A stretch of DNA of 64,000 nt from Hepsetus odoe (GCA_017165825.1 CM029376.1:18193334-18257333), one strand, 5' to 3'; shown: positions 21,643 to 35,660, counted from the first letter of the stretch. Made by a program: numbers and translations. Notes: generated by a model not told the origin, from the sequence alone.

Positions 21643-24600
21643 TCCAAGGTGCATAGAGTGATGAAGTGAGTGAGGGTCTGTCATGAGAAAAAAGAGCTTA
21701 AGGCATAAGGGTGGAGTTCTGCAGCTGCTCAAGATCTGGGGCATCTGCTGTAAGTGTTTATGTATGTGCGTGCATGTGTGTGTGTGTTGCATCTGCAAAT
21801 CATAGTATAACACCAGTATTAGCTAGTGGGGTTTTAAGCATGATTTACTCACTCAATCAGCCTGATAACATGGAACATAAGACACTCATTATCCATATTA
21901 TGTTCTGATGTTATTACTGGCAACTTGATATCAGTTTAGAATGTCTTTGTAGAGTACTAAAACATTTATGGAGCTCTCTGAACAGCCTTGACCAATTTAT
22001 TTGTATATATTTATGCATTTGATGACATGGAAAAGCACATAAATGCCTGTGATGATCAAAACTACAGGGGCAGATCAAAATGGATTTACTGGATTGAGTA
22101 TTCATGGGCAATTTGGGAGATATGCTCATAAATCTGTTAGATTACCCACATGAATACACACACAGGTTTGTGGGTGGGTATATACAAACAATCGCTCTGT
22201 GGCACATGAGTTTTTCCGGACATACACACACAGCCAGCATGCACGGCCTCTGTCACTATCTGATCATTGTGCATTCTCTTTCGTAAAACCTCTTTCTCTC
22301 TCTCTCACACACATACAAAATATCTAGATGACATGGAGATTTTCCCAGATTCTTACTTTCATATTAAAAGCCCCTAACATGTATATTCACACCCCATTCC
22401 CAGTGTCTGTACTGATGCAGGCTAACAAAAAGTCATCTGTGTATAACAGCCACTACATTGAAAACACTGACATGTGAAGGGTGTTTATTATTGATTAGCT
22501 TGTTATAGTGTCTTGCTTAGGGGTGTGATATCTTAGGAACAGGTGAACAGACAGAAGATCCCTGCAGAAGAACAACTGTAGCACAAACTGCTGAAAAAGT
22601 ACATGCTGGTTATGAGAGACAAGTGTTAAAATGTTTACACTGGACATGCTACCCAAATCATACTTTAGTTTGGGGTCCAAGTTGGTAATGACTGAGGTTA
22701 AGGAGGTAACAAAGGGGGCAGAGAAACAGATGGACTACAGTATGTAATTCTAAACCTGCAAACTAGCCACTATTTTGTCCCTGGAATTGATAATATGGAC
22801 AATGAGGGTAGATACAAGGTAGGTCTCCAAAGGGGTGTCTAAACTTTGGCATACAGCTCTCCTTTAATATATATGTAAACTCATGCACATGTGTGTGTTC
22901 CGTAGGGTAGGGAATAAAGTAATTCCACATTTTAACATTCCTGCTACAGGTCCAGAAAAGTCCATCTGAGAGCTCTACTCAGATCTAATAGGCTCTGGCG
23001 TGGGTATGAAGTCCTGCAGTGAACTAGTGCAGTAGAGGACAGTCTGCCATCTGCTTGAAGAGTTAAGACCTCCCAGAGCACTGAATTGAGAAACACCACT
23101 GGGCTGTATTGGTACTGAAGTAGAGGCCTTTGGTATAGCCCACTCGAGCAAGTGGGGCCCACAGCCATTGTAAGTTGGCCATATCTGAGCATCTTTGAAA
23201 GCAAAGATCTCAGGATAAAGATGAAGGAAAGGTGAAGGAAAACTTCCTGAATTCACAGAGTTCTTTAGATAGTGCTCTGATTTTCGATTGTAGGACTTTC
23301 AAAACTTGGTTTACTGGATTTTGATGCGATGTAGTGAAATATAAAGTATCTTAACCCCTTGAGACCCATTGTGTTGTTGGTGACAGTGACAAGAAAGATG
23401 TAAAAAGGCTGTTTTGATTTTGGTCTTTAAAGGTTAAAAACTTTCATCACAATGTTTCAGTCAGACTTTGTACTAGCATAGAGATCACACTCAAAGACGG
23501 GGGTCACCTTCCCACTCCTGCTGCCAAACCGGCAGAATCTGCATGTTAGAAACCTAACATTATTTAATGGGCAAAGATCCATCTAAAGTCAAACACAACA
23601 CAGACACATGTGGAACATGTGGCTATAATATGTCCAACACGCCACTAAGACTGGTAGGCACATCCATTTCCATGTGTCTGCTAGAATGCAAAATTACTTG
23701 CTGAATAATGTTAAAGATGAAGAGGAGAAATGAATGTTAAAAATTAAAATATGAAAAACTGTTAAAAAGAAAATGAAAACAAATATTCAACTAATCTGTC
23801 ACTAATCTGCCAGTATTACAGTATTATACAAATGATCTCTCAGTGATAATCTTGATAACAATAACAATTCTATAATTTCAGTAGCATTTCAAGCTATATA
23901 TGAGCAGATACACAGTGGGACGGTGTAATTTCACCAATGTTAGATGGCATAATGCTAACTGTGACCATGTAAAAGTTAGATAGCAGCCACCCATAAACAC
24001 ATCCACATGCACACACATTTATGAAACCAATATTATGCCTTTGCACATATTACACCTAGACGATGTATTTAAAATTCGGCTTCTAAGAATGCGTTTTAAA
24101 TTTTAGGCTTTCATCCCTTTATTGCAATTTTGCACTTGGCCAGTGTTTAGAGCCATGCGTTCCATAAATCAGCGAAACATGGCACAGACTACGCATATTT
24201 AGAACACCCTTCACTCAGGGATCTATTTTTTCTTGCTTTCCATATTTAGGACTCAGAAAACGAGTCAGCAAAGATAACAGCAATAGACGGAAATATGAAT
24301 CATTGTTATTTCGCACCTAATTTGCACAAAATGTCAGATGTCTCATACATAATCAGTTATTCCCATGGAAAGTCTTATCCCGTGGCCATATACACCTTGT
24401 CTCTTGCTTTCTTGCTCTGTCTGTACCTGGATGGCATGTTCCAGCATATCACATCATAGAGGTGGGTAGGAATTAAATAAATGTTTGACCTTTTGAAGTG
24501 ATAATAGTAACATATTTGTCTGATGACCTACAGCTGGCAACAGTTTATGACTCACCCTCTTTCTCCCTCTGTCTCTCTCTCATCCTTCTTTTACTCATCC

Positions 24601-25384
24601 ATGTTTCTACATGATGAAGATTTTGGTACGGCCCAACACAGTGATGATGGCAAATGACATGAACCAATTAACTTCACTATCAAATGTATCTTCTTTGACT
24701 AAAGATAACATTGTAAATAGGCTAAACCTGTTTAATTTTTATTTTTCAAGGCTGTCTGCTTTTTGGAGGATGGCAGAGCTACAGAAATAATTATGAACAC
24801 AAGTGCTCAAGCCTTGCTATTTTTTGATAAATACAAGGATACTAGGATACTTGCCTAGAAGCCAACAGCAGAGTTTCATCATGGGTGTTTATTTGAAGAA
24901 GAATCTTCCAGGCCAGGTGTTCAAGAATTTTTATTACAGAACAAGTTTGTTATGATCACTGACAAGCCACTTGCATTCCTTTACTGACCCAATTCAAAAT
25001 AATCTTGATGTGTCTTCTTATTTTTATTTCAAGGGTCTCTGTGGGAAATTCAGCAACATTGCATGTACACACACATAATATATATGTTATTTCATATAGA
25101 CCGACTTGTCTTCTTTCCACAAAGCAACCTATTGCCATATCTTCCATTGGTGTAAAAGGCATTTTCATTGCTCCAAGGTCTAGTTCTGATAATCCCAACC
25201 AGTGTGTGGTTACACAGCCCCATTATCAGCTCCCTGAAACACCCTGCATGTTCTGTCATCTTACTATTATATCCAGCTTTAGACAGGTTACTCTTTACTC
25301 TCCGCTTGTATTAGGAAGGTAAAGGCACCTATGATCCTATCATCAGTTCAGCAGTTTGTCCTTCTTTGGAGGACTTTTGGTACA
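21641..25384. other. Gene-free DNA
   Basis: No gene or recognised transposon. A motif-bearing AT-rich block at 24.06-24.40 kb is noted separately. Confidence 0.5.
24060..24400. promoter_or_regulatory. Candidate regulatory block, AT-rich with CpG-containing words
   Basis: Repeat-free, with MEF2/SRF-like CCATATTTAG, CCATAAATCAG, GAGTCAGCA and several CpGs in an otherwise CpG-poor region. Weak support. Confidence 0.18.
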
Positions 25385-25610
25385 TACAAACTACAAGAGA
25401 CAGTTTTAGAGATGCACTGGTCCAGCTGTCTAGCCATTGCAATTTAGCCCTTGTTAAAGTCCCTTACATCTCTATGCTTACCCATGTTCACTTCCTCCAC
25501 ATCAACTGCAAGAACTGATTGTTTACTTGCTACTAATTGATTATCTTGCTATTTCCTCCACCTGTCAGTAGATTTAACAGTCAATGTATATTCCTATGCC
25601 TTCCTATAAA
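25385..25610 (-). mobile_element. Tc1-like relic (family A), N-terminal part of transposase
   Basis: From ATG at 25485 downward on the minus strand: MGKHRDVRDFNKG, stop, IAMARQLDQCISKTVS. This is the first helix-turn-helix region of the transposase that also occurs, damaged, near 40.8 kb. An in-frame TAG makes it a pseudogene. Confidence 0.8.
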
Positions 25611-25950
25611 CCGCCTAATATAAAGGTTTTATACCCTTGGTCAAATTTACACTGTTTCATTATACATTTAAGTAAAAGTAATTCTTTATGAAACATTACT
25701 TAATTCTGCAGATTTCAGAACCCAGTTTCAAATTATTCTTGTATTATTTTTCATGTATTTTGTTCATTTTTTATTTGTTTATTTTTAACACATCAAATGT
25801 GCCATACCTTTGCACCATATCTATTGTATACATATTTTTTTCTAATATGATAAAGTCATCAAATAAACAGTAAATGATTAAATTAATTAGTTTTAAAAAT
25901 GAACATGAAGGAAAGAAAACAATGCTTGAGAATGACTTAGATTTAAAATA

Positions 25951-26057
25951 GTGTGTGTGTGCGTGTGCATGTGCGAGTGTGTGTGTGCGCATGTACATGT
26001 GTGTGTGTATGTGCGTGTGCTTGTGCGTGTGCGTGTGCGTGTGAGTGTGTGTGTGCT
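25951..26057. repeat. (GT)n-type microsatellite with GC/GA variants
   Basis: Interrupted GTGTGC/GTGTGT repeat, over 100 bp. Confidence 0.93.
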
Positions 26058-26299
26058 CTTCACTTTACATTGCTAGAGACAGATGTTACTGTTGTTGATA
26101 ATGCCATTATCTCCAGAACTATAATTATGCAGCCTGAGCACCATATGGACATATGCTCTGCATTCTCCAGTGCATTTTTCTCTCAGTGGTTCATCTGCTT
26201 TTTTTCTACTGTTGCAAACAGCTGCTTTACCCTCAAAGCAGTGTTCTCCTCCCTAGCTTAGCTTAAACACAGGCTTTGCTCTTTGAATGCCACATCCCG

Positions 26300-26520
26300 C
26301 ATCTGTACTGCTTCCTGCCTGAGTAACATGGTTCAATCTGGCCGTGAAGTGGCGCTCCGTCGTTAAGGAAGCATGGTCGTTAGAGGTGTAATTAGCAGTT
26401 GTTGCCAACCAGCAATCATTCTTGTGATGGAACTGCACTCTCCATGACTCCTCTGTGATTGTGATTTTAAAGCATATTGGGGACAATGTTGTGACATGGG
26501 GTGAGGCTTGATTCCCACTG
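26300..26520. promoter_or_regulatory. Candidate regulatory block with homeodomain and RFX-like words
   Basis: GTGTAATTAGCAG (homeodomain) is followed closely by TTGTTGCCAACC (RFX half-site-like), with CpG words such as GGCGCTCCGTCG. Repeat-free. Inference only. Confidence 0.2.
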
Positions 26521-27194
26521 CATGGATGAGAGGTGGGGCAAGTATTGCTATTCCCAGCCCCCAAATTTTTTGGCCCATTAGTCCACATTCTCCATTGTAA
26601 CATTTTAATAACACCAGCACCTCCCTACAGTGGAGCAGTTTCTCCTCCTCAGTATTTTCCCCCTGTCTCCACAACTCTTACCCTCCAAAAAGCTGGCACT
26701 CATTCAAACACTCACCGTGGAGCAGACATGCTCCATGACAGATATGAATAGCCGGCAAAATAAACAACCAAGAGAACTTAACATGCCATCTGTACCTGGA
26801 TACCTCTTGCTCTTCTCTTGTATGATGAGCTTGATTTGAGAGTCCTCTTCTCCCTGTCCCTGTTTTACAGCTCAGTTCAGCTTTGGGCTGCTTCAAGCCA
26901 TTTGTCAGGGTTTTTGTGCGACTGACAGATCAATTGACTGGCATGGTGATAGCTTGCCTTGCACATGCACAGGCTTGAGCTTGATAAGCATGCAGAGAAA
27001 GCTGCCAAGTGTGAGGCTGAGAGAAGGCATGCTGGAAAAATTTAACATATGAAAATCAGTAGACTGCATGAGTAAGATCTACAGAAGGAGATAAAGCACA
27101 ATCTTAAAATAAAAGTGCCAAAGATTTTGCAGCCAAAGAAAAGCCTCTTTTGGTTCCATAGAGCAAGAGTTCTTTAACTGTTTTAAGAGTTCTT

Positions 27195-27290
27195 CAGTGA
27201 CTGCCAGACAGTTTAGATTTTTGCTCCAACCTGACTCCCGACACATGAATGGAACAAATATGTGGACAGACTGGGGCTGCCTAAGGAACA
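27195..27290. repeat. Unnamed dispersed repeat, copy 1
   Basis: CAGACAGTTTAGATTTTTGC, then TGACTCCCGACACATGAATG and AAATATGTGGACAGACTGGG line up with the copy at 28.64 kb. Fragments such as GGGTCCTTGAGGACTG at 27.42 kb probably belong to the same element. Class unknown, possibly a non-autonomous DNA transposon. Confidence 0.5.
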
Positions 27291-27968
27291 TCTTGGGATC
27301 CACAGCCTTAAAGAAGCTACACATGATATCAAACACCTCCTCCAGGACCACCATAGAGTCCAAATTTTGCCAAAACCAAACTTCCAGCACACATAGACAT
27401 AGAAAGCTGTCTAGACTGTTGGGGGGTCCTTGAGGACTGTTTGGAAAACCTCTAACTTAAAGAATATTCCCAAAATAGAGTTACACAGGGATACCATGTA
27501 AAAATGAACTATATGGCAGTCCCTGAGTTCCAGATTGAGAGCAGTTGGTATAATTGTTCTATTTCAACTGATGCTTTTGCTTGAACAATGCATTCAAATA
27601 TCTTAGAAACCTTTATTTTAAGTGAGAGCCCAATGTGAGTGAGCAACAGCAGCTGTGTCAGATCAGCAAGCGAACAATGGAAGAAGCAGCCACACACATA
27701 TATACATCCAGAAACACCCACGTGTATACTCACAAGCACTGGGACAAATGTAAAAGCTGCTCATTTAAACCACACATGGTTTGAAGCATTCTTCCAGAAA
27801 CATGTATGAATTTTAAAGAGATTATCTTTAGACACAATTGCAAACGCCAAGACATTTACAGTAGACTCTCATTATTAAGAGGAGAGGTCACACCAGGGTA
27901 GACCATACACGCTGAGTGAAAAGTCCCAGCACATGAAAAGTGAGACACTGTCAAGGAGTGAAGGTGTG

Positions 27969-27972
<4 letters not shown>

Positions 27973-28011
<39 letters not shown>

Positions 28012-28028
28012 ATGTGTGCGTGTGTGTC
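27973..28028. repeat. (GT)n microsatellite
   Basis: Nearly uninterrupted GT. Confidence 0.95.
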
Positions 28029-28259
28029 TGTTTGATCCATGGAGACTAATGACCACTGGAGGTTAGGTTACTCTGTGCAGTCTTCATTAGCTTACACTGA
28101 GGCTCAGCTTACTGGGAAGCTCACCGAGCAAGTCCTAAAGGAGGGTGGACCTTCTACCTCCCTCACCCCACCAAAGATATGGCACACGTTTCCTTTTAAT
28201 TCCATCATGATCTCAGTCCGTGTTCACCGTGTTGGGAAAACCACCCATGCTCTTTGCCA

Positions 28260-28480
28260 TTGAGCCAATTACTCAGCGCTCAGACTCGAAACGTGATGGT
28301 CAACCTGGACCGCTCCGGTCGCAGTGACATCACTGGTCCCACCCAGTGTTAATCAGTGGCAGATTGCTAAGGGAGGAGTGACGCAAACATACCAACTCAC
28401 AACTAAGACACAGCCGTTTCCATGGAGAACCTTCATGAAGCTGAACTCAGAAACACCAAACTGGAGTGTACACCAGTGTG
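28260..28480. promoter_or_regulatory. Candidate regulatory block, CpG-containing
   Basis: A short repeat-free block with CCAATTACTCAG, CTCCGGTCGCAGTGACATCA and GTTAATCAGTG. Composition is unlike the AT-rich surroundings. Weak support. Confidence 0.18.
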
Positions 28481-28639
28481 TCTCCACAACAGCCCCTTGA
28501 AAAAGGTTTTTAAAAAATAGTTCTTAGCTATTATGTACAGTTCTAGGAAAAATCTTTACGTAATACTTTTATATCATGTGGGTTCTTTACACTCTCACAT
28601 CTCATTACCAAAAATGATTCTTTAAAGCAGGTGGTTTCC

Positions 28640-28795
28640 AAATTGGCCCTCAAGGAACCTCAGACACTTCACATTTTTTGGCTTAACCCAACCCCGACTT
28701 GCAGCACATTTGGATAGAGGAAAAATGTGGACCTTCTGGGGGATAAGAGTAGTGGCATGGCTGAAGACCAGTTTGAGAACTTCTGCTTTAAGGAA
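28640..28795. repeat. Unnamed dispersed repeat, copy 2
   Basis: CAGACACTTCACATTTTTTG, CCAACCCCGACTTGCAGCAC and AAAAATGTGGACCTTCTGGG. It is flanked by GGTTCTTTAAGGAACC-type words that also recur near 27.15 kb. Confidence 0.5.
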
Positions 28796-30174
28796 CCATT
28801 CATTAAAACCATTCTTCATTGCCATTGTTTTAAGGAACCTTTTATTTGGTATCTTATTTTTAGAGGTTCTTCTTTTCTCATCTTTACTTTGATATGTTCC
28901 AACAAAAGCAACTTAAAACAAGAAGATTAAACAAAAAGAACACTTATCCCTTGACTTGTTACAACAATGGGAAATTTGCCAAAGAAAAAATGATCTACAA
29001 ATAGATTACAGATGATTACACATTTACAGATTCATGTAACTGTGGCCAAAATTTTATCTTATGTTAATAATTTATTAGGAGTTGTTTGAGTGTTCAGTAG
29101 CCAGTAAAGACCATTCATTATGGAATAAATGCTCTTACTTGACAATTTCTTAACCCCATTACTCAGTCTAAAAGCATGTAGTGGCCATTTGGAGTAACAC
29201 TTCCACAGGTGCATGGTCTGAGGTCAGATTTTTTTTCTACTGTTGACTGCAAAGATGTTGCACCACTGCACTAATGCTATAAAGGTGCAATCAGACATCT
29301 TAAGACAAAATGAATTCTTATTTAAGTGTTGATATAGGCTAGAAGTGGGAAGGTTATTTTAGAACTGGAGATCACTGGGGTAAAACCAGAACCATTCTCT
29401 GAACTAGTGTTATTTCCAGTGGAACCAAACTTGAGCAGATTCATGGCAGCAAGGAATAAACTCAGCACTCATAACTAATAGCAAAAGCCAAAACATCTCA
29501 CCTCACTGACAGTAATGGCCTGTGTGAGATTTAAATTCATCACAAAATGAACCTCCACGTTTAAGACACAAAACAAGGGGTGAATTGTTGTTTTGGAGAT
29601 TTGATGGCAGTTTTTAAGGATGATTAAAGATACCTCGTAGGCGTTTAAACAAACAATGTCTCGTTACAACCAAATTCCATTCCTGTCGAGGGACTGGAGC
29701 ACCACCTTAGCTACAGCAACATCCCACTTGTTGTTGGCTCAAAGCCCTTCATGGATTCATGGAAAGCATAGCTGTTAATAATTCCATCATTAGAATGCCG
29801 TTCTTCTTTTTTTTCTTTCAGCTTTTAAAGGCCAACAAAATGTATCCAGAGCTGTGTCAGGCGGTCTGTAAAGCATGGACTTTTATTGGCAGTTGTGTAA
29901 AGCATACATCATTCTACGTGGTGATTGTGGCTTTGGTGTGAGATTTCTGTCCCTGCAGGTGACTACAGCATGGCACACCACTTAACCTCACTGCTCTAAT
30001 GTTGCCCAGCGAACCGCAACGCTTTGTCAACTTAATGAGAGAGAGAGAAGCAGAAAGGATGGGCCTTAAAAGCTTGCTTATGAAAAGAGAGTGTTTACCT
30101 TGTGCTTCTAAATGGATTTCAGAGGGGCTCAGGCAAGAGAGATAGGGGAAAGGTGAACAAGGGGGAAATGGGGG

Positions 30175-30190
30175 GAGAGAGACAGAGAGA

Positions 30191-30240
<50 letters not shown>

Positions 30241-30245
30241 GAGTG
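30175..30245. repeat. (GA)n microsatellite
   Basis: GAGA repeats with CAG and TAG interruptions. Confidence 0.95.
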
Positions 30246-30449
30246 TGTCAGTGAGAGATTAGTAAAAGAAAGCAAGACAATCTAAGAGAGAAGAAGAAAA
30301 CGATGAAGCGAGTGTGTGGGTAAGGTTAGAGTGGTATAAAGAGGGAGTGATAAAAATGAAGATAGAAGGATTGGGAGAAGGTTTTGGGGGAGGCAGCGCT
30401 TATTTGGGAGAGAAGAAGAGCGAGGTGCTGGATTCGTGGGTCTGCCATT

Positions 30450-30760
30450 CTCTAAACAGTGAGCAATAATTCCCCTCCCTGTGCTTTTAAACATGAATTA
30501 ATGTAAATTCCAGGCGTTTCTCGCGCCGTCTCTGATGCTCCGTCTCACCGGCGCACTGGAATCTCGTAGGGGTGTGTGAATCGTGCAGTAATGGCATTCC
30601 TGCCCTGCTACATTGCTGCTATTTCCCAAGCATCAATCATGGGCTGGAGCAGGGGCGTTAGGAGCGGCCAGCAGGCCGGGGGAGGAGGCTGCAACGTCGG
30701 ACAGGGAGGGCAGGGCAGTAGATAGCCGCTGATATTAGCGCCAGGACACTGATAACACAG
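30450..30760. promoter_or_regulatory. Candidate cis-regulatory block, the most CpG-dense in the interval
   Basis: Contains TTCTCGCGCCGTCTCTGATG, CGTCTCACCGGCGCACTGG, GCATCAATCATGGG (PBX/HOX-like), GCAGGCCGGGGGAGG and ATATTAGCGCCAGG. Apart from the pcgf1 island it looks like the strongest CpG clustering in the window. It could be an enhancer with an orphan CpG island or an unannotated non-coding promoter. Confidence 0.3.
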
Positions 30761-33700
30761 TGACAGCTCCTTAGCACTTTCAGTTTGAGCAAGCGAAGAC
30801 CCTAAAGTGTCAAGATTAGAGGACTGGAGACCTGATTAGAGGACAGTACTACTGAAAGTACCACACTTTCACTTGATAAACGAGCTGGATCCAAAAATCC
30901 TCATGTATTTATACTGATGTAAGCTAGATGTGGGAGGAGACTATTGATCATGTTAAAGAACAGGCTTCTCTGTCCAGGGAGGAACTTATTCTTATTGCTG
31001 CCACTGGCAATGCTCGCTTTTTGGGAGGAGCTGCTGCCATGGGCACTATTGCGCTAGAATATGTCATTTAAGATTATGTTATGCTATATGCAGCAGTACT
31101 GAAATGAGCAGCATTATATGTGTGCAGTCACTGCTCACCAATTTATTAGAAGGTCCACCTTGCTGGTGTATAGATAGAGACTAAACCAGGGACCTCAAAC
31201 TACTGGCTATGCATTACCTATGCATTTTTTTCATTTAGTTGTATGTTATGTAGTTAATTATACATGGATTTTTAAAAATGATATGGGACACCTATCTTTG
31301 CATGTTACAACTGGCACCCTTCAGAAAAGACCACTACCCCACACTACAGAACCCTGCTCTAACATGATTCCAGCTGTATCTGTGTTTATTTAGATATTTA
31401 GTAGAACATTTCATGCCCTTAAGGTAGGTAGACCTGATACAGAGAAGTAAACTCTTCATGTAAGCAAGTGGACAGTCAGTTTATTAACAACTCAATAAGC
31501 TGTATTAGTTTTGTTTAGGGTTACACTGTATATCAACAATCTGAAATGTTACAACTGATAAATTTTATCACACCAATCGTCTAGCAGAGGTCCCTTCTCA
31601 GCCATCTTAGTCTTTCTGCATTACATCATTCAATTACATACTTTCTCTATGAATGCTATGATATCGGTTTGTTTGACATCACTGTGCTATCGGCTGCTCT
31701 GAAAGGGTACTCACGCCCACGTGGGGATGCCGGGCCCTTGAGGGGGTCTCTGTGGCGTGAGAGAGGTGTTTCAAAGGGGGCTCCTCTACTGACAGTGACA
31801 TTACGCACTCCCGCAGTCACATACACACACAAAGGAGTAAACCAAAACAAGCAGGCGTAAGCTCAAAGCCAGTATGATCACCGGCATTCGCTTTTAATCA
31901 GCCATTCTCCAGGAGAATCTGAGGTGCAACAGCAGCCTGAGGAGCAGCCACAGTCACACACAGGTTAAAACAAGCTAAAGCTCCACTCAAAACTCTGAGC
32001 CATCTGCTAATCCATGACCAACAAGATTACAGGGTTTCCTCCTTGCACTAGGGAGCCACCCTGGGAATGACTTTGAGCCATTGAAAGCTATTCACAGACT
32101 ACAGCAGCCCAGCATCCTTAACATCACCATGCAAGAGACGGTGACTTCAAACTGAAAGAGCTTAACAAACAAATGATATGGTTTAATATCCTTATTACAA
32201 ACCAAATTCATGATTTTCAGTATGCATTGACTTGCTCAGGTGACAGAAAAGGGAATCAATCCAATTAAGCTCACTTACATTTTCAGTTAAATTCAGTTTC
32301 ATTCAGTTAGGTTTAGGACACTTTACTTGATTGCATAATTGTTAAATTAGTATTTATTAAGGCAAAGTTTGAGAATATAGAATGAATTTAAATTTTACTT
32401 AAATGTATATATTAGCCTAAAGTTATGGGGTATTTTATTGTAATGCATTATGCCAAACAGCAATTAAAGACATCTCACTACAGTACTCCACACACATCAT
32501 GCAAATACAGCATTCAATCACTGGGAATTCTCCCATGGCATCAAAGAAATCCACTTATCTACCACTGATGTAGAGGCTTATAAATACAGCTATTATAATC
32601 AGCTCAACCTTGAAAATCCCCCTCAATTTACTCTTGAATCCTTTGTTCCACCACTGTTGGAAGTGTTTTTAAGAGATATTTTAAATATTTTGTGGTCTGA
32701 AATACGAATGCTTATACATGAAGAAAGCTTTATTGAATGCATATGTAATTAACATAAATACATATAAAATATGCATAGATACAAAAGTAGTTTCTTTTCC
32801 TAATTTATACAACACTTTCAAGTGGAGCTGAACAGAACATAGCACCCCTTCTGCTAGCTTGGTTTGGTCTCACCCCTGGCCTGCTCAGTGATCCAGGACA
32901 GTGCACACAAAAGCTACTGTGTATCAGTCTAATGTGGAAATGCGCTGAAGAGCAGCTGCCATAGTGTCAGTGCATTTTATATAAAAAGCGTACAGTCTAT
33001 GTGTATAACCATTCAAATTAAAAGTTGGACTTAGAAAAAGAGTCTAAACTGAACTGCAGGAACTCCCCTGATTACACTCTTTTTCTTTTCTTTGAATGAA
33101 AAATGTCTGAGCTCTTTTCTAAGTGCCTTGTTCAGATCAAAGGGGCACTCTCAAATTTATGCTAATGGAGGATTCAATGTTACATTAAGAGGTGGCTTTG
33201 CTACAGAGTGCCTTTCAGCTCCCCCCCTTATTTTTTTCTCTTTCCCTCCCTTATTTTCCCCCTTTCCACTTGTTTCCATCAAGGCTGCAACTGAATGCAA
33301 TGCAACCTTTCTGTACTGAATTGAAGTTTTAACTTACAGCTAATTATTAATATTTCATTAACCTGATCAATTAAATGATGCAACATATAGTATATGCAGT
33401 ATAATTGTACGCTTGGTGCATAGATTTTTTTTTTTACTGGTGACCTGAGAGGGTCGAGATACTCGGGATGTCCTCAAAGCCTTTGATATAGGGAGAGAAC
33501 TGTTTTCTAATTGAACCAAATGTTCTGGAAAGTTTATGTTGCTTTTAGGGACCCATTACTCTTCTAATCTCTGACCATAATCAGACAGTGTTTACGCTAG
33601 ACACACAAAATCTGCTCCACACTTTGAAGGGTGAGGATCTTCTCATCGTTCAAAGGTATGCCTCTCAAAAGCACTGAGAGATTAGTCCCAAAGAGAGGCA

Positions 33701-33921
33701 GAACCACAACGCTAATCCTAAATTATTCCTGACCTTGACCTCAACTGAAAAATCTTTCCACTTTCTTAGACCACCAATCATTTATTTAATTCTAACATCA
33801 AGCAACATATCATATGCCCATATTCATCTCACAGTTAAAGTAGGAACTGAATGGAAAAGGACATAGTTTGATATGATCTGGGGTATTACTTAATTATTAT
33901 TTACAATAATATTCATATTCT

Positions 33922-33931
<10 letters not shown>

Positions 33932-33962
<31 letters not shown>
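33932..33962. repeat. (AT)n microsatellite
   Basis: About 30 bp of AT. Confidence 0.95.
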
Positions 33963-33966
<4 letters not shown>

Positions 33967-35429
33967 CATGGTATAAGATGTCCCTTAAAGTCACTGAACC
34001 ACTGAGGCCCAGAGTTTATATCATTTATATTTTAGGGGTAAAATATAATTTAGGGATATCAAGGTTTTGTTATGACATCTTATTGTCATCACATATTTAT
34101 GCCTCATATCTTTATTCGCTGAGAATTACTTGTGCATCATCGGAGGGAACTATTTAGGTTCTCTAGGCCTTATATCTGTATAAAATATCTGTATACATAT
34201 CTGTAGTTTTTAGTTTATTTTAGTACAGGAGAATGTTTTTTGCAGTGGCACTTTGCAAGTTCTGCCATATTTCATTCCTTTGTGGTCTCTAGGCAGATAA
34301 AGCAACAGCTAAGCACTGGTTAGGCCTTCAGGCACTGATTTAAAGTCATAACATGTCAGATTATCCTCAACATAATTAGGAAGTGACACTGAAATCAATC
34401 AATCATTTTTTGATTAACTAAGAGTGGAATCAATTTCCTGAAGCAAAAATGACCCTAGGCCTTCAGGAAGTTTCAGATACGTCACTGACTAGCAGCAGTC
34501 TAAGCAGTGGGATTTTGTCAGATGGTAAACAGCTCTGTGCCAGGCCTCTTTACTTAAGGAATCAATCTAGAGGTGCTATGTGCAAGAAAAAATTGTGTTT
34601 AAAAATATGTGTCAGAAACTTCATGGTATAATGTTTAACAATCTTCAGATGGACTTGTTTAATCTAGAATGGCACAAGTGTACATATGCAATGTAATAAT
34701 GAAGTCCCATAGGGGTGCCAACAGAAATAAGCATTATTGAAAATGTCTTTTTCTGTACTTTTTTGTTTACATATTTGATATTTATGGCCCAAACTAAAGG
34801 ATTTTTTTTCCAATAGTTGTCCACTGTGTGTGAAATGAAAATCTGTAATTTGAATTGAATTCTGAAGTTGTGGAAACTGACATGCATGAATTGTAGAATA
34901 AAGTTCACAGGAGGGAGCTGCTGCTAAATGGTATGGGATTGTTAGATGTGATGCGAATGGTTGTTTGAACCTTCTCTCAGCAAAATTCCAGTGCAAGTTC
35001 CTTTTAGTTTTTGTTCAGGTGAATGAGTTTGCTGTTACCTCCAACAGCCCACATGAGAATTTATTTGTAGAGGAGGGATTAGTCTTGTTGATGTGTGTTT
35101 TTTCTAAAGCCTCTCCAGGACAGAACACACTTGAGCTGTCAGAACTGCGTTGCAAACACCACTTTATTCTGAAACACATAATTTGGCTTTCTTATTGCGA
35201 ATGCCACTCAACATCCTGCCATATTCCAACAGTTCATTCAACAAACTACATGGAGGTCGGTAGTTAAAAGCCTGGGTGATATTACCAGTGTTAAGCTTTA
35301 TCTTTTTACACGTGTTCACATAATGCCCAGGAGGCAGCAGATCCTCTCCACAATGTCCCATTAATTTGATCTTCTATGGTGCCTTATCAAAATATTTTGT
35401 TCCGACTTCCATCAAAATATCTCAGTAAC

Positions 35430-35660
35430 CTTGGAATCTGTCAAAACATTTGGATATTTTGGAGTTTACCTGACGGCAGCCGCCGATTTCCATCAGAAAT
35501 GTTCTGAAATATTCTCCACATCACAGATTAGAGAGCTGTTTGCTTTAAACAAAGGCGGGTTTGATTGTGAGCAGAGCAGGCATGCGCTCCGCCTCACAGT
35601 GTTACATAAAGCATGAGCTTTCCACTTGGCATGGAGAAAATGCAGAGGGTTGGGTGAGAA
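35430..35660. promoter_or_regulatory. Candidate regulatory block
   Basis: GACGGCAGCCGCCGATTTCC, TTTAAACAAAGGCGGGTTTG (SOX/TCF-like AACAAAGG) and GCATGCGCTCCGCC in a repeat-free stretch. Weak support. Confidence 0.2.

Larger units (their letters stand above)
25611..30174. other. Gene-free DNA
   Basis: Contains (GT)n tracts at 25.95 and 27.97 kb, two copies of an unnamed dispersed repeat (27.2 and 28.64 kb) and candidate regulatory blocks at 26.3-26.5 and 28.26-28.48 kb. Confidence 0.5.

Noticed and set aside
22944..23256. Overlapping 86- and 93-codon minus frames
   Set aside because: No motif, different frames, no splice context.
25951..26261. Cys/Val-rich open frame over the GT repeat
   Set aside because: The frame is a product of the dinucleotide repeat. 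The same applies to the frames over GA and CA tracts at 15.6, 17.5, 21.6, 42.4, 49.5, 50.1, 61.4 and 62.4 kb.
26253..26603. 116-codon minus frame
   Set aside because: No homology recognised; chance length.
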